Notes: a model not told the origin generated them from the letters alone. Counted from the stretch's first letter, positions 1-7,040 are shown. The stretch is 53,599 bases of DNA from an uncultured Dysosmobacter sp. (GCA_934636905.1 CAKUBJ010000007.1:1-53599), one strand, 5' to 3'. A program made the numbers and translations.

Positions 1-59
1 GCGAATTCCCGGTACATCTTGCGGAGCATCTGCTGCTCGTTTGTCAGATGAAAATCCAT
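1..59 (-). CDS. bcd: Acyl-CoA dehydrogenase (butyryl-CoA dehydrogenase type), N-terminal fragment
   Basis: Only the first 19 codons lie in the window; the rest runs off the left edge. The peptide begins MDFHLTNEQQMLRKMYREFA, a characteristic start of short-chain acyl-CoA dehydrogenases, the flavoproteins that reduce crotonyl-CoA to butyryl-CoA with electron-transfer flavoprotein. An AGGAGG ribosome binding site lies just upstream of the ATG at 57-59. Context supports the assignment: the next gene upstream on the same strand is 3-hydroxybutyryl-CoA dehydrogenase, two steps earlier in the butyrate pathway. A terminator and a Rex-type operator separate the two, so bcd probably has its own promoter. 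Substrate chain length cannot be judged from so short a piece. Confidence 0.75.
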   Translation of the reverse strand, partial: MDFHLTNEQQMLRKMYREF

Positions 60-183
60 GATTCGATCCTCCTACAACTTTCTTGTTCAGTTATTACAAT
101 CCCCCGACCCCGGGCGGGGATTCCCCGTCCTCACCGAGGCAAGCAATACGAATTTCATATGGGCGGAAGACGGCTAACCCATT

Positions 184-201
184 TTGTTAGAATTTTAACA
201 T
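184..201. promoter_or_regulatory. Rex operator upstream of bcd
   Basis: The 18-mer TTGTTAGAATTTTAACAT matches the clostridial Rex consensus TTGTTAA-N4-TTAACAA at 12 of 14 fixed positions. It lies about 125 bp upstream of the bcd start and overlaps a TAAAAT sequence that could be a -10 element on the minus strand, as expected for a repressor site. Rex is known to repress butyrate and alcohol genes in clostridia when NADH is low, and a rex gene is present at 41381-42013. The match is seen directly; binding is inferred. Confidence 0.65.
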
Positions 202-331
202 CATGGAGCCAAATAAATCGCAACAGCGTCGTACTGTTGCAAATGTCAGCTCATTTTTCCACTCATACTATGTGAAAATTATAACGCTACGGATGCGGAA
301 AGGCAAGGGAAAGCGGCTTGTGAAAATCGCC

Positions 332-349
332 AAAAAATTAACGTTAAAT
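332..349. repeat. 18-bp repeat AAAAAATTAACGTTAAAT, copy 1
   Basis: Identical to 1465-1482. The core TTAACGTTAA is a perfect palindrome containing TTAAC half sites like those in Rex boxes. One copy lies upstream of bcd and one upstream of hbd, so it may be a shared control site of the butyrate genes. Confidence 0.5.
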
Positions 350-413
350 CTGTGTCAAATGTCGAAGTTGTTAATTTCGTTAATTTTTTTATGGAAAACC
401 GCCGGAAGTCCGC

Positions 414-443
414 AAAAAACCGGGCCGCTTTTCAGCGGCCCGG
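414..443 (-). terminator. Rho-independent terminator of hbd
   Basis: On the minus strand a 10-bp stem CCGGGCCGCT/AGCGGCCCGG with a GAAA loop is followed directly by six T, 14 bases after the hbd stop codon. It separates hbd from bcd transcription. Confidence 0.9.
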
Positions 444-456
444 CGGAAAATGCGAT

Positions 457-1293
457 TTACTTGCTGTAGTCGTAGAAGCCCTTGCCGGTCTTCTTGCCCA
501 GCAGGCCGCCGCGCACCATCTTCTTCAGCAGTAGAGCGGCGCGATACTTGGGATCACCGGTTTCGGCGTACAGGGTGTCCATGATGGCCAGGCACACGTC
601 CAGACCGATGAAATCGCCCAGAGCCAGAGGGCCCATGGGATGGTTGGCGCCCAGACGCATGGCCTTGTCGATGTCCTCCACGGAAGCGACGCCGGTTTCC
701 ACCAGACCGATGGCCTCGTTGATCATGGGGATCAGGATCTTGTTGACCACGAAGCCGGGAGCCTCGGCCACTTCCACGGGATCCTTGCCGATGTCCTGAG
801 ACAGCTTATAAATGGCGTCGAAGGTTTCCTGAGTGGTATTGGCGCCCCGGATGATCTCCACCAGCTTCATGCTGGGCACAGGGTTGAAGAAGTGCATGCC
901 GATGACGGGATGCTTCAGACCCAGACCCATCTCGGTGATGGACAGAGAGGAGGTGTTGGAAGCAAAGATGGCCTCGGGCTTGCAGATGGCATCCAGTTCA
1001 TTGAGCAGTTCCTTCTTGGTAGCCATGTCTTCCTTGACGCACTCGATGATGAGGTCGGCATCGGCGCAGGCGGACTTCTCCTCCACCAGCACGTTGGCCA
1101 GCAGGGCGTCCACAGCCTCCTGGGTCATCTTGCCCTTCTCCACCCGCTTCTGCAGGGAAGCAGCCAGCTTATCCTTGTGCTTCTGGGCGGAAGCCACGGA
1201 ACTTGCATACATCAGGGCGGTGTGGCCCTTGGCCGCGAAAACCTGTGCAATGCCGCTGCCCATGGTGCCGGCGCCGAATACTGCTACTTTCAT
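457..1293 (-). CDS. hbd: 3-hydroxybutyryl-CoA dehydrogenase
   Basis: 278 residues, the usual length. The enzyme reduces acetoacetyl-CoA to 3-hydroxybutyryl-CoA in the cytoplasmic butyrate pathway. The N-terminal Rossmann domain carries [11 protein letters not shown] (residues 7-17). The catalytic histidine lies in GMHFFNPVP (His134), with the conserved SNTSSLSIT just before it, and the C-terminal 3HCDH helical domain fills about residues 180-278. The ATG has an AGGAGG site upstream. Oddly, the end of the second beta strand reads [11 protein letters not shown] where NAD-dependent homologues carry an aspartate that binds the adenine ribose; this may alter cofactor preference. The gene is monocistronic, with its own promoter at 1364-1392 and a strong terminator. 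Confidence 0.93.
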   Translation of the reverse strand: MKVAVFGAGTMGSGIAQVFAAKGHTALMYASSVASAQKHKDKLAASLQKRVEKGKMTQEAVDALLANVLVEEKSACADADLIIECVKEDMATKKELLNELDAICKPEAIFASNTSSLSITEMGLGLKHPVIGMHFFNPVPSMKLVEIIRGANTTQETFDAIYKLSQDIGKDPVEVAEAPGFVVNKILIPMINEAIGLVETGVASVEDIDKAMRLGANHPMGPLALGDFIGLDVCLAIMDTLYAETGDPKYRAALLLKKMVRGGLLGKKTGKGFYDYSK

Positions 1294-1363
1294 GAAAATT
1301 CCTCCTGTTTTTGTTCTTTAATAGGGCGTTCGCGCTCTCCGCGAACCCGTTTATCCGACCTTC

Positions 1364-1392
1364 ATTATACTGTCAGTGCTGCAATTTAGCAA
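1364..1392 (-). promoter_or_regulatory. hbd promoter
   Basis: Minus-strand TTGCTA (-35, 1387-1392), a 17-bp spacer and a perfect TATAAT (-10, 1364-1369), about 70 bp upstream of the hbd start codon. Confidence 0.8.
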
Positions 1393-1459
1393 GCCTGTTT
1401 TCCCCTTTCCGGGGATTTTCTGCACATCCTACAAACATTTTGTCAGATTATTGACATAT

Positions 1460-1477
1460 ATGTTAAAAAATTAACGT
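1460..1477. promoter_or_regulatory. Probable Rex operator between hbd and trmB
   Basis: ATGTTAAAAAATTAACGT matches the Rex consensus TTGTTAA-N4-TTAACAA at 11 of 14 fixed positions. It overlaps the second copy of the 18-bp repeat (1465-1482). It lies about 70 bp upstream of the hbd -35 box and 29 bp upstream of the trmB -35 box, so which promoter it would control is open. Confidence 0.45.
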
Positions 1478-1482
1478 TAAAT
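1465..1482. repeat. 18-bp repeat AAAAAATTAACGTTAAAT, copy 2
   Basis: Exact second copy of 332-349, overlapping the Rex-like box at 1460-1477. Confidence 0.5.
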
Positions 1483-1505
1483 TGTTGACGAAATTGTCTT
1501 TCCCA

Positions 1506-1534
1506 TTTACAGCAACCGTTTTCCATGGTATAAT
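1506..1534 (+). promoter_or_regulatory. trmB promoter
   Basis: TTTACA (1506-1511), a 17-bp spacer and TATAAT (1529-1534), about 34 bp before the trmB start codon. Confidence 0.8.
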
Positions 1535-1567
1535 GCAGAAAAACTGTAACCTTCGGAGGGGTTTCCC

Positions 1568-2293
1568 ATGCGGATGAGAAAAAAGAAGAATCTGATTCCC
1601 CGGATGGAGCGCTGCGCGTCGCAGCTGATCCGGGATCCTTATGAGCACCGGGGCCGCTGGCGGGAACTGATGCCTCAGGCCCGGGAACTGCGGGTGGAAC
1701 TGGGCTGCGGCAAGGGACGCTTCACCCAGGGCACCGCAGAGGCGGAGCCGGACGTGCTGTTCATCGCCATCGAAATGGTGCCGGACGCTATGGTAGTGGC
1801 CATGGAACGCTGCGTGGGTGCCGGGCTTCGCAACGTCTTTTTTGTGGACGCCAACGCCGACCAGCTTCCCCAGTTTTTCGCCCCTGACGAGGTGGACAGA
1901 ATCTACATCAATTTCTGCGACCCCTGGCCCAGCAAACGCCACGCCAAGCGCCGCCTTACCCACGGCAACTTCCTGAAGCTGTACCGTCAGGTGCTGAAAA
2001 TGGGCGGGCAGATCCATTTCAAGACTGATAACCAGCCCCTCTTTGAGTTCTCCGTGGAGGAACTGCCCAGATTCGGGTTCCAACTGTCGGAAGTCACCCG
2101 GAATCTCCACGAGCACGGCCCGGTGGGGGTCATGACGGACTACGAGGCCAAGTTCCACGAGCAGGGGCAGCCCATCAACCGCTGTGTGGGCACCATGGTT
2201 CCCTGGGAGGAACCTGCGGAGCCGGAAGACGCCTCCCCTGGTCCCTCAGAAGGGACGGAGGCAGAGGTTTCTCCGGAATCCGCTGAAGAATAA
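1568..2293 (+). CDS. trmB: tRNA (guanine-N7-)-methyltransferase
   Basis: 241 residues. It methylates G46 in the variable loop of tRNAs using S-adenosylmethionine. The SAM-binding motif VELGCGKGRF and the following AIEMVPDAM are visible, as is the family signature INFCDPWPSKRHAKRRL, which holds tRNA-contacting and catalytic residues. About 35 C-terminal residues beyond the fold are rich in Glu, Pro and Ser and look disordered. GGAGG stands 8 bases before the first ATG; a second in-frame ATG two codons later could also serve. Single-gene unit with a clear promoter and terminator. Confidence 0.93.
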   Translation: MRMRKKKNLIPRMERCASQLIRDPYEHRGRWRELMPQARELRVELGCGKGRFTQGTAEAEPDVLFIAIEMVPDAMVVAMERCVGAGLRNVFFVDANADQLPQFFAPDEVDRIYINFCDPWPSKRHAKRRLTHGNFLKLYRQVLKMGGQIHFKTDNQPLFEFSVEELPRFGFQLSEVTRNLHEHGPVGVMTDYEAKFHEQGQPINRCVGTMVPWEEPAEPEDASPGPSEGTEAEVSPESAEE

Positions 2294-2299
2294 GGCAGA

Positions 2300-2340
2300 G
2301 GGAACGCCGGGCACGCTTTGTCCCGGCGTTCCCTTTCTTT
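2300..2340 (+). terminator. trmB terminator
   Basis: 12-bp stem GGGAACGCCGGG/CCCGGCGTTCCC with a 10-base loop, followed by TTTCTTT, seven bases after the trmB stop. Confidence 0.9.
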
Positions 2341-2354
2341 CGGCCTTTTGTATG

Positions 2355-2388
2355 AAAAAACCTCTTCGGTTTCCCGAAGAGGTTTTTG
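2355..2388 (-). terminator. infC-rpmI-rplT operon terminator
   Basis: Stem AAAAACCTCTTCGG/CCGAAGAGGTTTTT with a 4-base loop. It is symmetric enough to work in both directions and lies 11 bp past the rplT stop, facing the trmB terminator. Confidence 0.85.
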
Positions 2389-2398
2389 TTCCGTGCAA

Positions 2399-2749
2399 TT
2401 AAGCCTTCTTGGCGATTTCCACCAGCTGGGTGAACGCGGCGGGATCGGAGATGGCCAGTTCAGAGAGCATCTTGCGGTTGATCTCGATACCGGCCACCTT
2501 CAGGCCGTGCATAAAGGTGGAGTAGTTCATGCCGTTCATCTTGCAGGCGGCGGAGATGCGGGTGATCCACAGGCTGCGGAAATCACGCTTCTTCAGCCGA
2601 CGGCCGGTGTAAGCATAGGTCAGGGACTTCATGACGGCCTGATTTGCCATCTTGAAGTGCTTGGACTTGGAACCCCAGTAACCCTTGGCCAGCTTCAGAA
2701 CTTTATTTCTTCTCTTGCGCGTCATCATCGCGCCCTTGACTCTTGCCAT
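2399..2749 (-). CDS. rplT: 50S ribosomal protein L20
   Basis: 116 residues, the family length. L20 binds 23S rRNA early in large-subunit assembly and represses its own operon in Firmicutes through the mRNA leader. The basic N-terminus ([16 protein letters not shown]) and the signature around [12 protein letters not shown] and [11 protein letters not shown] are present. Last gene of infC-rpmI-rplT, 35 bp after rpmI, followed by a terminator. Confidence 0.97.
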   Translation of the reverse strand: MARVKGAMMTRKRRNKVLKLAKGYWGSKSKHFKMANQAVMKSLTYAYTGRRLKKRDFRSLWITRISAACKMNGMNYSTFMHGLKVAGIEINRKMLSELAISDPAAFTQLVEIAKKA

Positions 2750-2784
2750 TTGTAACAGCCTCCTATTTCAAACGTCTCGTTTAC

Positions 2785-2982
2785 TTATTTGTAGGGGATC
2801 ATCTTGCGGACGGCGTCCATATTGGTAACGTCCGCATAACCGCCCGCCCGCAGGCGACGAGTGCGCTTGGTATCCTTCTTGGTGAGGATGTGGCTCTTGA
2901 AAGCCTTGGCGCGCTTGACCTTGCCGGTCTTGGTGAGGTTGAAGCGCTTCTTGGCACCGCTGTGAGTCTTCAGTTTCGGCAT
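2785..2982 (-). CDS. rpmI: 50S ribosomal protein L35
   Basis: 65 residues, very basic, with the typical [14 protein letters not shown] start and a C-terminus ending RKMIPYK. Component of the large ribosomal subunit. It lies between infC and rplT in the conserved order, preceded by a GGAG site. Confidence 0.97.
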   Translation of the reverse strand: MPKLKTHSGAKKRFNLTKTGKVKRAKAFKSHILTKKDTKRTRRLRAGGYADVTNMDAVRKMIPYK

Positions 2983-3019
2983 TGTAGTTGCTCCTTCCGT
3001 GTATTGAATAATCTGTAAG

Positions 3020-3544
3020 TTACTTGCCAGTCCTGGGGGAAAGGAAGATGGACATCATGCGGCCCTCCAGCTTGGGGGTCTTATCCATGTTGGCCACTTC
3101 GGCACACTGCTCAGCAAACTGGTTCAGCAGATCCCTGCCGATATCGGTATGAGCCATCTCACGGCCGCGGAAGCGGACGGAGACCTTCACCCGGTTTCCA
3201 TCGGCGATGAACTTCTGGGCGTTTTTGAGCTTCGTGTTGAAGTCTCCCACGTCGATGCCCGGAGACATCCGGATTTCCTTGATCTCTACCACATGCTGGT
3301 TCTTGCGGGCTTCCTTTTCCTTCTTGCTCTGCTCGAAGCGGAACTTGCCGTAGTTCATCAGCTTGCAGACAGGGGGCACAGCCTGAGGCGAGATCTTGAC
3401 AAGATCCAGACCCTGTTCATCCGCGATCTTCAATGCCTCCTGGGAACTCATAATGCCCAGCTGCTGGCCTTCCGCACCGATGAGCCGGATCTCCTTGTCG
3501 AGAATGTCCTCGTTCAGTTCATGCACTTGCTTAGCTATGGTCAA
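3020..3544 (-). CDS. infC: Translation initiation factor IF-3
   Basis: About 174 residues from the start chosen here. IF-3 keeps 30S subunits free and checks the start codon. The N-domain ([16 protein letters not shown] onward), the basic linker ([12 protein letters not shown]) and the C-domain ([17 protein letters not shown]) are all visible. The frame stays open to an upstream ATG at 3587-3589, but the strong AGGAGGAGG site lies inside that extension, so the start is the TTG at 3542-3544 or the ATA at 3536-3538. infC is known for non-AUG starts, which let IF-3 regulate itself. First gene of the operon, preceded by a long leader. Confidence 0.93.
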   Translation of the reverse strand: MTIAKQVHELNEDILDKEIRLIGAEGQQLGIMSSQEALKIADEQGLDLVKISPQAVPPVCKLMNYGKFRFEQSKKEKEARKNQHVVEIKEIRMSPGIDVGDFNTKLKNAQKFIADGNRVKVSVRFRGREMAHTDIGRDLLNQFAEQCAEVANMDKTPKLEGRMMSIFLSPRTGK

Positions 3545-3694
3545 AGCACCTCCTCCTAAAATCACAAAACGCGGATACCGCACCGGCACCCGCGTGACAA
3601 CAAACTGCCGCTCCGGCAGTCTGATTACGACACTGTAAACCTCTTTGCGCAGCGCTGGAGGTGAGGCGGATGCGATCAGCCTTCTTTGTTTTGC
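3545..3694 (-). promoter_or_regulatory. Structured infC operon leader (L20-type)
   Basis: Roughly 150 nt lie between the predicted transcription start and the infC start codon. The leader RNA can fold several hairpins, including GACTGCCGGAGCGGCAGT and a GC-rich one beginning CGCGGGTGCCGG. In Firmicutes infC-rpmI-rplT is controlled by L20 binding an equivalent leader. Position and length fit; assignment to the known motif is inferred from context, not alignment. Confidence 0.55.
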
Positions 3695-3700
3695 GTAGAT

Positions 3701-3729
3701 AGTATAGCAGGCATGGCGGCGGATGTCAA
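3701..3729 (-). promoter_or_regulatory. infC operon promoter
   Basis: Perfect TTGACA (3724-3729), 17-bp spacer and TATACT (3701-3706) on the minus strand, as expected for a strongly expressed translation operon. Confidence 0.88.
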
Positions 3730-3785
3730 GGCCGAATCTGAGGAAAATTTCAAGAATTTCTTCCCCCCGCCGGGAGACGGAGGCG

Positions 3786-4211
3786 TCATCCCCGGCGGTA
3801 ACCGGCAGTCAACCGCAGAAGTCCCGTCAGAGTCAGCGTCACATTCTCCGGCAGCTCCGCCGGGTGTCCGGTAACGCCTGGGAACAGGACATAGCCAAAA
3901 TTCAGGTCATTTCTGTCATAAAGACTGCCTCCGATCAGGTCGGCAGTGCGGCTTTCACCATTGATCGTAACCGTAAGCTCAGCAGCTTTATCGGTACGAT
4001 AATACCGAGAGTCTATATTGCTGCTGCCGCAGCCTGTCACCAGTACGCCCCGCCAGGGATTGTAGAGATGGCTGACGCCTTCCGCCCGGAACCAGATGTT
4101 CCAGGTCCCAGATTCCTCATCCCAGTTTATATTCGACACTGTGATGCGGCAGCCGGTGTCGTCCTCGTAGATCACCGGCTCCGCACCGTTATAGACTTCT
4201 CGCGGATTCAC
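3786..4211 (-). CDS. Hypothetical protein; probable C-terminal part of the interrupted XRE regulator gene
   Basis: 141 codons if begun at the GTG at 4209-4211. It lies in the same reading frame as the HTH gene upstream (4221-4610), and only a TGA at 4221-4223 and three sense codons separate them. The product looks beta-rich and soluble (many Thr/Val/Gly) with no family I recognise. No good ribosome binding site precedes the GTG. The simplest reading is that both pieces were one ~270-residue gene: an N-terminal HTH, a membrane helix and this domain. Independent translation by coupling, or TGA readthrough, cannot be excluded. Confidence 0.5.
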   Translation of the reverse strand: MNPREVYNGAEPVIYEDDTGCRITVSNINWDEESGTWNIWFRAEGVSHLYNPWRGVLVTGCGSSNIDSRYYRTDKAAELTVTINGESRTADLIGGSLYDRNDLNFGYVLFPGVTGHPAELPENVTLTLTGLLRLTAGYRRG

Positions 4212-4220
4212 GTCGATGGA

Positions 4221-4610
4221 TCAGCTTCCCGGCAGTACCTCTTCCATGACCCGGTAATCCTTATTAGAAAACTGGTAGGAAAGGCCACCGGTCCAGCTGC
4301 CCCATACGCCGCAGCAGAACAGAATATAATAGCCAATAGCCAGCCAGAGTTCCCAGCCAATTCCCTGCCGCACCCACTTCCGTTTCAGCGCCGTCAGATC
4401 CGGGGCGCTTTTCGCCCCATAGATGACCTCCGTCACGTCCGTTCCCAGCGCCGCAGCAATCCGCTCCAAGGTTTCCACGTCCGGCAGAGCCTTCCCTGTC
4501 TCCCAGGCGGACACCGCCTGCCGGGTAACGTGCAGCTGCGCCGCCAGTTCCTCCTGCGTCATGCGCTTCGCTCCACGCAGCCGCTTGATATGGGTTCCGA
4601 CAGATGCCAT
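4221..4610 (-). CDS. XRE-family helix-turn-helix protein with a membrane segment, truncated by in-frame TGA
   Basis: 129 residues from the ATG at 4608-4610, which has GGGAGG 7 bases upstream. Residues 1-65 form a Cro/C1-type HTH (MTQEELAAQLHVTRQAVSAW). A hydrophobic helix follows near residues 84-110 (WLAIGYYILFCCGVW). HTH-membrane proteins of this kind normally carry a C-terminal domain, but the frame ends in TGA while the same frame continues open for 140 more codons. It is likely a membrane-tethered transcription regulator whose C-terminal domain has been cut off by a nonsense change. The upstream sequence contains ACCGGTACCGG, a possible self-operator. Confidence 0.7.
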   Translation of the reverse strand: MASVGTHIKRLRGAKRMTQEELAAQLHVTRQAVSAWETGKALPDVETLERIAAALGTDVTEVIYGAKSAPDLTALKRKWVRQGIGWELWLAIGYYILFCCGVWGSWTGGLSYQFSNKDYRVMEEVLPGS

Positions 4611-4712
4611 GGGCTCACCTCCCAAAATACCGGCTCCAATGTACCACATTCCGGTACCGGTTGTCACGCAAAGGGTATTTGCGCGGCTGTTTTCAGGAGG
4701 TTCCGCCGCCCA

Positions 4713-5174
4713 TCAGTCGTAAGCCAGCCCTTCAACCGTCCAGTCCCGGATGAGATGGGCATACCATTGGCAGACCGCCCTGCCGGTGTCCAGATCCAGA
4801 TTGCGGTAATTGCCGCACTCCGCCGGGCTTTTACCGGGCATCTCCCCTTCAAATTCAGCGGCCTTGGTGAACACATCCTTCACCAGTTCCACCGCCCCTG
4901 CCGTGTCCAGCAGGCGGCTGTCAAACAGGAAATAGAAGCCCGTCTGGCAGCCCATGGGGCCGAAATAAATCACCGCGTCCTTCTGCTCCGAATTCCGCAG
5001 CAGCGTGGCAATGAGGTGCTCCGCGGAGTGCATCTCGCTGTTGGTCAGCAGATCTCCCGTGTTGGGCTTTTTGAACCGGAGATCCAGCGTCACAATGTCC
5101 CCGTCCCGCCGGGAAAAGTACAGCCCCGGCGTCAGCCTGTTATGATCTACGGAAAAGCTGGCAATGCGTTCCAT
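4713..5174 (-). CDS. luxS: S-ribosylhomocysteine lyase
   Basis: 153 residues. It cleaves S-ribosylhomocysteine to homocysteine and DPD, the precursor of autoinducer-2. The metal-binding HSAEHL (HxxEH) lies near residues 49-54 and the third metal ligand Cys in AECGNYRNLDLD near residue 119. GPMGCQTGFY is also typical. The gene starts directly after the mtnN stop codon, so the two steps that detoxify S-adenosylhomocysteine are co-transcribed. Last gene of the run. Confidence 0.95.
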   Translation of the reverse strand: MERIASFSVDHNRLTPGLYFSRRDGDIVTLDLRFKKPNTGDLLTNSEMHSAEHLIATLLRNSEQKDAVIYFGPMGCQTGFYFLFDSRLLDTAGAVELVKDVFTKAAEFEGEMPGKSPAECGNYRNLDLDTGRAVCQWYAHLIRDWTVEGLAYD

Positions 5175-5864
5175 TTACGCTTCCTCCTCTTTCAGCACCC
5201 GGGCCAGGGGCAGCACCACGGCTCCCAGCTTTTCCAGTGCCTGCCCGAAGTCAAAATACTCCGCCGCCTGATTTTCGGAAAACAGGTGGTCGGACACGGA
5301 CTTCACCGCCGTGAAGCCCACGCCGTTCCGCAGGCACACCTGGGCCATGGCGCAGCCCTCCATCTCCACCAGCAGGGGGTGGAAGGTGTCCCGGATGAAA
5401 GCGGCCCGGCCGCCCTTGACGGCGAACCAGTCCCCGGTGGCCACCCGGCCCGTGACAGCGTCGAAGCCCAGCTTTTTCAATGTCTCCACGCAGTGCTCCG
5501 GCTTCCAGGTGGGGAACTCCACACGGTTTACCGTGGACACCAGGCCGATGGGGTCCCCCACGGCGGTGGTGTCCACGTCGTGCTGGACAAATTCGGTGGG
5601 GACTACCAGCGTGCCCACAGGCAGATCCGTCAGGCATCCGGCCACACCGGCGTTGAGGATCAGATCCACGCCGTATTTCAGGCACAGGATCTCCGCCGTC
5701 ATGGCGGCATTCACCTTGCTGATCCCGCCGGCACAGGCGATGATCCCCGGCTCCACCTCAAAAAACGGAACGCCGGACACGGTTTCAAAGGGTGTCCAGT
5801 CTCTGGCTCCCGGCAGGGCGTGCAGCTCCGCCGGCATGGCAAATTGCAGTCCGATTTTCATCAT
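5175..5864 (-). CDS. mtnN: 5'-methylthioadenosine/S-adenosylhomocysteine nucleosidase
   Basis: 229 residues, normal for the family. It removes adenine from S-adenosylhomocysteine and methylthioadenosine and so supplies S-ribosylhomocysteine to LuxS. Visible features are the start of the PNP fold with the catalytic acid in FAMPAELHAL, the NAGVAG loop, the VEMEGCAMAQV ribose-binding motif and the catalytic aspartate in VKSVSDHLFSEN. It begins with two ATG codons; the first overlaps the stop of the zinc-ribbon gene upstream. It abuts luxS. Confidence 0.92.
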   Translation of the reverse strand: MMKIGLQFAMPAELHALPGARDWTPFETVSGVPFFEVEPGIIACAGGISKVNAAMTAEILCLKYGVDLILNAGVAGCLTDLPVGTLVVPTEFVQHDVDTTAVGDPIGLVSTVNRVEFPTWKPEHCVETLKKLGFDAVTGRVATGDWFAVKGGRAAFIRDTFHPLLVEMEGCAMAQVCLRNGVGFTAVKSVSDHLFSENQAAEYFDFGQALEKLGAVVLPLARVLKEEEA

Positions 5865-6286
5865 GTATGGCTCCGTTTCTCTGAATCATCCTGTCTGGGC
5901 AGCGGCTTTCCGCACTTTCCGCAGAAGGTAAAGCCCTCCCCCAGTTTCGCGCCGCAATAGGGGCAATAGGCAAAGGTCCCTGCTTCTCCCGCCTCCGGCG
6001 GCGCGGCGTCCGGCTGCCTGCCGAAGCGTTCATTCAGGGGATCCGGCTCCTCATGGCTATCCACAATGTCGAAGTCCGAATAGCGGTTTTCCCCGGTGGC
6101 GTTTTTGAAGCTGTACACCGCGTTGACCACGCCGATGCCGATAAACACCACTCCGAACAGCAGGAAGAAGCCGGGCGCCCCCATGGACGCCGCTCCGCAC
6201 GTCCAGATCAGGCCGAACACGGCGGCGAAAACGGAGCCGATGCCTCCCATCATGGATGGCCCACGGCCCGGTTTGACGCTCTTCAT
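5861..6286 (-). CDS. Zinc-ribbon membrane protein of unknown function
   Basis: 141 residues from the ATG at 6284-6286, which has AAAGGA 7 bases upstream; an earlier ATG at 6305-6307 lacks a better site. Two membrane helices occupy about residues 14-60 (VFAAVFGLIWTCGAAS, FFLLFGVVFIGIGVVNAVY). A polar linker follows, and the C-terminus ends in a zinc ribbon with CPYCG and CGKCG. Such small membrane/zinc-ribbon proteins are common in Firmicutes and uncharacterised. Its end overlaps the mtnN start by 4 bp, so translation is probably coupled; a role in the SAM cycle is not implied. Confidence 0.7.
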   Translation of the reverse strand: MKSVKPGRGPSMMGGIGSVFAAVFGLIWTCGAASMGAPGFFLLFGVVFIGIGVVNAVYSFKNATGENRYSDFDIVDSHEEPDPLNERFGRQPDAAPPEAGEAGTFAYCPYCGAKLGEGFTFCGKCGKPLPRQDDSEKRSHT

Positions 6287-6384
6287 GGCAGTTCCTTTCC
6301 GGGGCATCGCCCCTCTCCGTTTTTTGTGCGGCAGGCAGTGCCTGCCCGTGTCAAAGTCCGTTTTTGGCGGATGGAGGCGGCGCC

Positions 6385-6942
6385 TTACCGCTCCTTCCAG
6401 ATAAACAGGGGGATGGGCGGGTCGTTCCGGCGGTTGACCCAGCCGCAGCGGAGGACGGAATAAGCCCGGTCATCCAGCGCTTCCGCCCAGTGCAGCACGG
6501 CGTCCCGCTCCCCATAGCCGTTGGCGCCGCCATAGTACAAAGCCGCGGCAATGACGCCGCCGGGCTTCAGCAGCCGCAGTGCCGCCTCCAGCGCCGCCAC
6601 GGAGGAGTCCGCCCGGGTGAACACCGCCGGATCCCCGCCGGGAAGCCGCCCGAAGTTGAACACAACGCAGTCTGCCGTGCCGCCCTCCGCGTAGCGCTCC
6701 ATATTTGCGTGGCTGTCCTGAATCACCTCCGCCGTCAGGTGCTCCCGCGCCAGCAGTTCCTTCGTCTGCGCAATGGCCTGCGGCTGAATGTCAAAGGCCA
6801 GCACCCGTCCCGTCTCCCCCGCCAGCCGGCACAGCAGGGCGGTATCCCGCCCCCTGCCTGCCGTGGCGTCGATACAGAACGCGCCGGGCTGCACCGTCCG
6901 CTCCAGAAGTTCATGCACCATGTGCAGGGTATTCAGCTGCAT
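6385..6942 (-). CDS. mnmM: Class I SAM-dependent methyltransferase, YtqB/MnmM type
   Basis: 185 residues. The SAM-binding motif DATAGRGRDT (about residues 25-34) and VVFNFGRLPGGD (about residues 93-104) are signatures of the YtqB family. The Bacillus member MnmM methylates the wobble uridine derivative nm5s2U34 of tRNA. The C-terminus PPIPLFIWKER is also typical. It starts upstream of the zinc-ribbon gene with a 98-bp gap. The family call is firm; the exact substrate is carried over from the Bacillus enzyme. Confidence 0.72.
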   Translation of the reverse strand: MQLNTLHMVHELLERTVQPGAFCIDATAGRGRDTALLCRLAGETGRVLAFDIQPQAIAQTKELLAREHLTAEVIQDSHANMERYAEGGTADCVVFNFGRLPGGDPAVFTRADSSVAALEAALRLLKPGGVIAAALYYGGANGYGERDAVLHWAEALDDRAYSVLRCGWVNRRNDPPIPLFIWKER

Positions 6943-6961
6943 CCGCCATCCTCTCCTTATC

Positions 6962-6997
6962 CGAAAAGGGGATCCTCATGCGAGGATCCCCTTTTCG
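6962..6997. terminator. Hairpin between ackA and mnmM
   Basis: 16-bp perfect inverted repeat (CGAAAAGGGGATCCTC and complement) with a 4-base loop. The A/T-rich ends of the stem let it act as a bidirectional terminator; it most likely ends ackA transcription on the minus strand. Confidence 0.7.
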
Positions 6998-7030
6998 ATT
7001 CAATCCCTGTTCAATCCCTGATTCAATCCG
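6998..7030. repeat. Three tandem copies of ATTCAATCCctg
   Basis: Units begin at 6998, 7010 and 7021, the last one degenerate. They sit immediately 3' of ackA next to the terminator. No function recognised. Confidence 0.5.
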
Positions 7031-7040
7031 TTTTCCGCAA

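Larger units (their letters stand above)
60..413. other. Intergenic region between hbd terminator and bcd
   Basis: About 350 bp without a credible gene. It holds the bcd leader and ribosome binding site, the Rex operator at 184-201, and an 18-bp AT-rich sequence at 332-349 that recurs exactly at 1465-1482. Short open frames here lack ribosome binding sites and family resemblance. Confidence 0.6.

Noticed and set aside
4221..4223. Selenocysteine codon in the XRE gene
   Set aside because: There is no redox motif at the site, no obvious bacterial SECIS-like hairpin directly after the TGA, and the family is not known to contain selenoproteins.
3723..5960. Very long open frame on the plus strand (745 codons)
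   Set aside because: It runs antisense to the XRE, luxS and mtnN genes, which have family motifs and ribosome binding sites. High GC makes such antisense frames common here; the product has His/Arg/Pro-rich composition and no recognisable domain.
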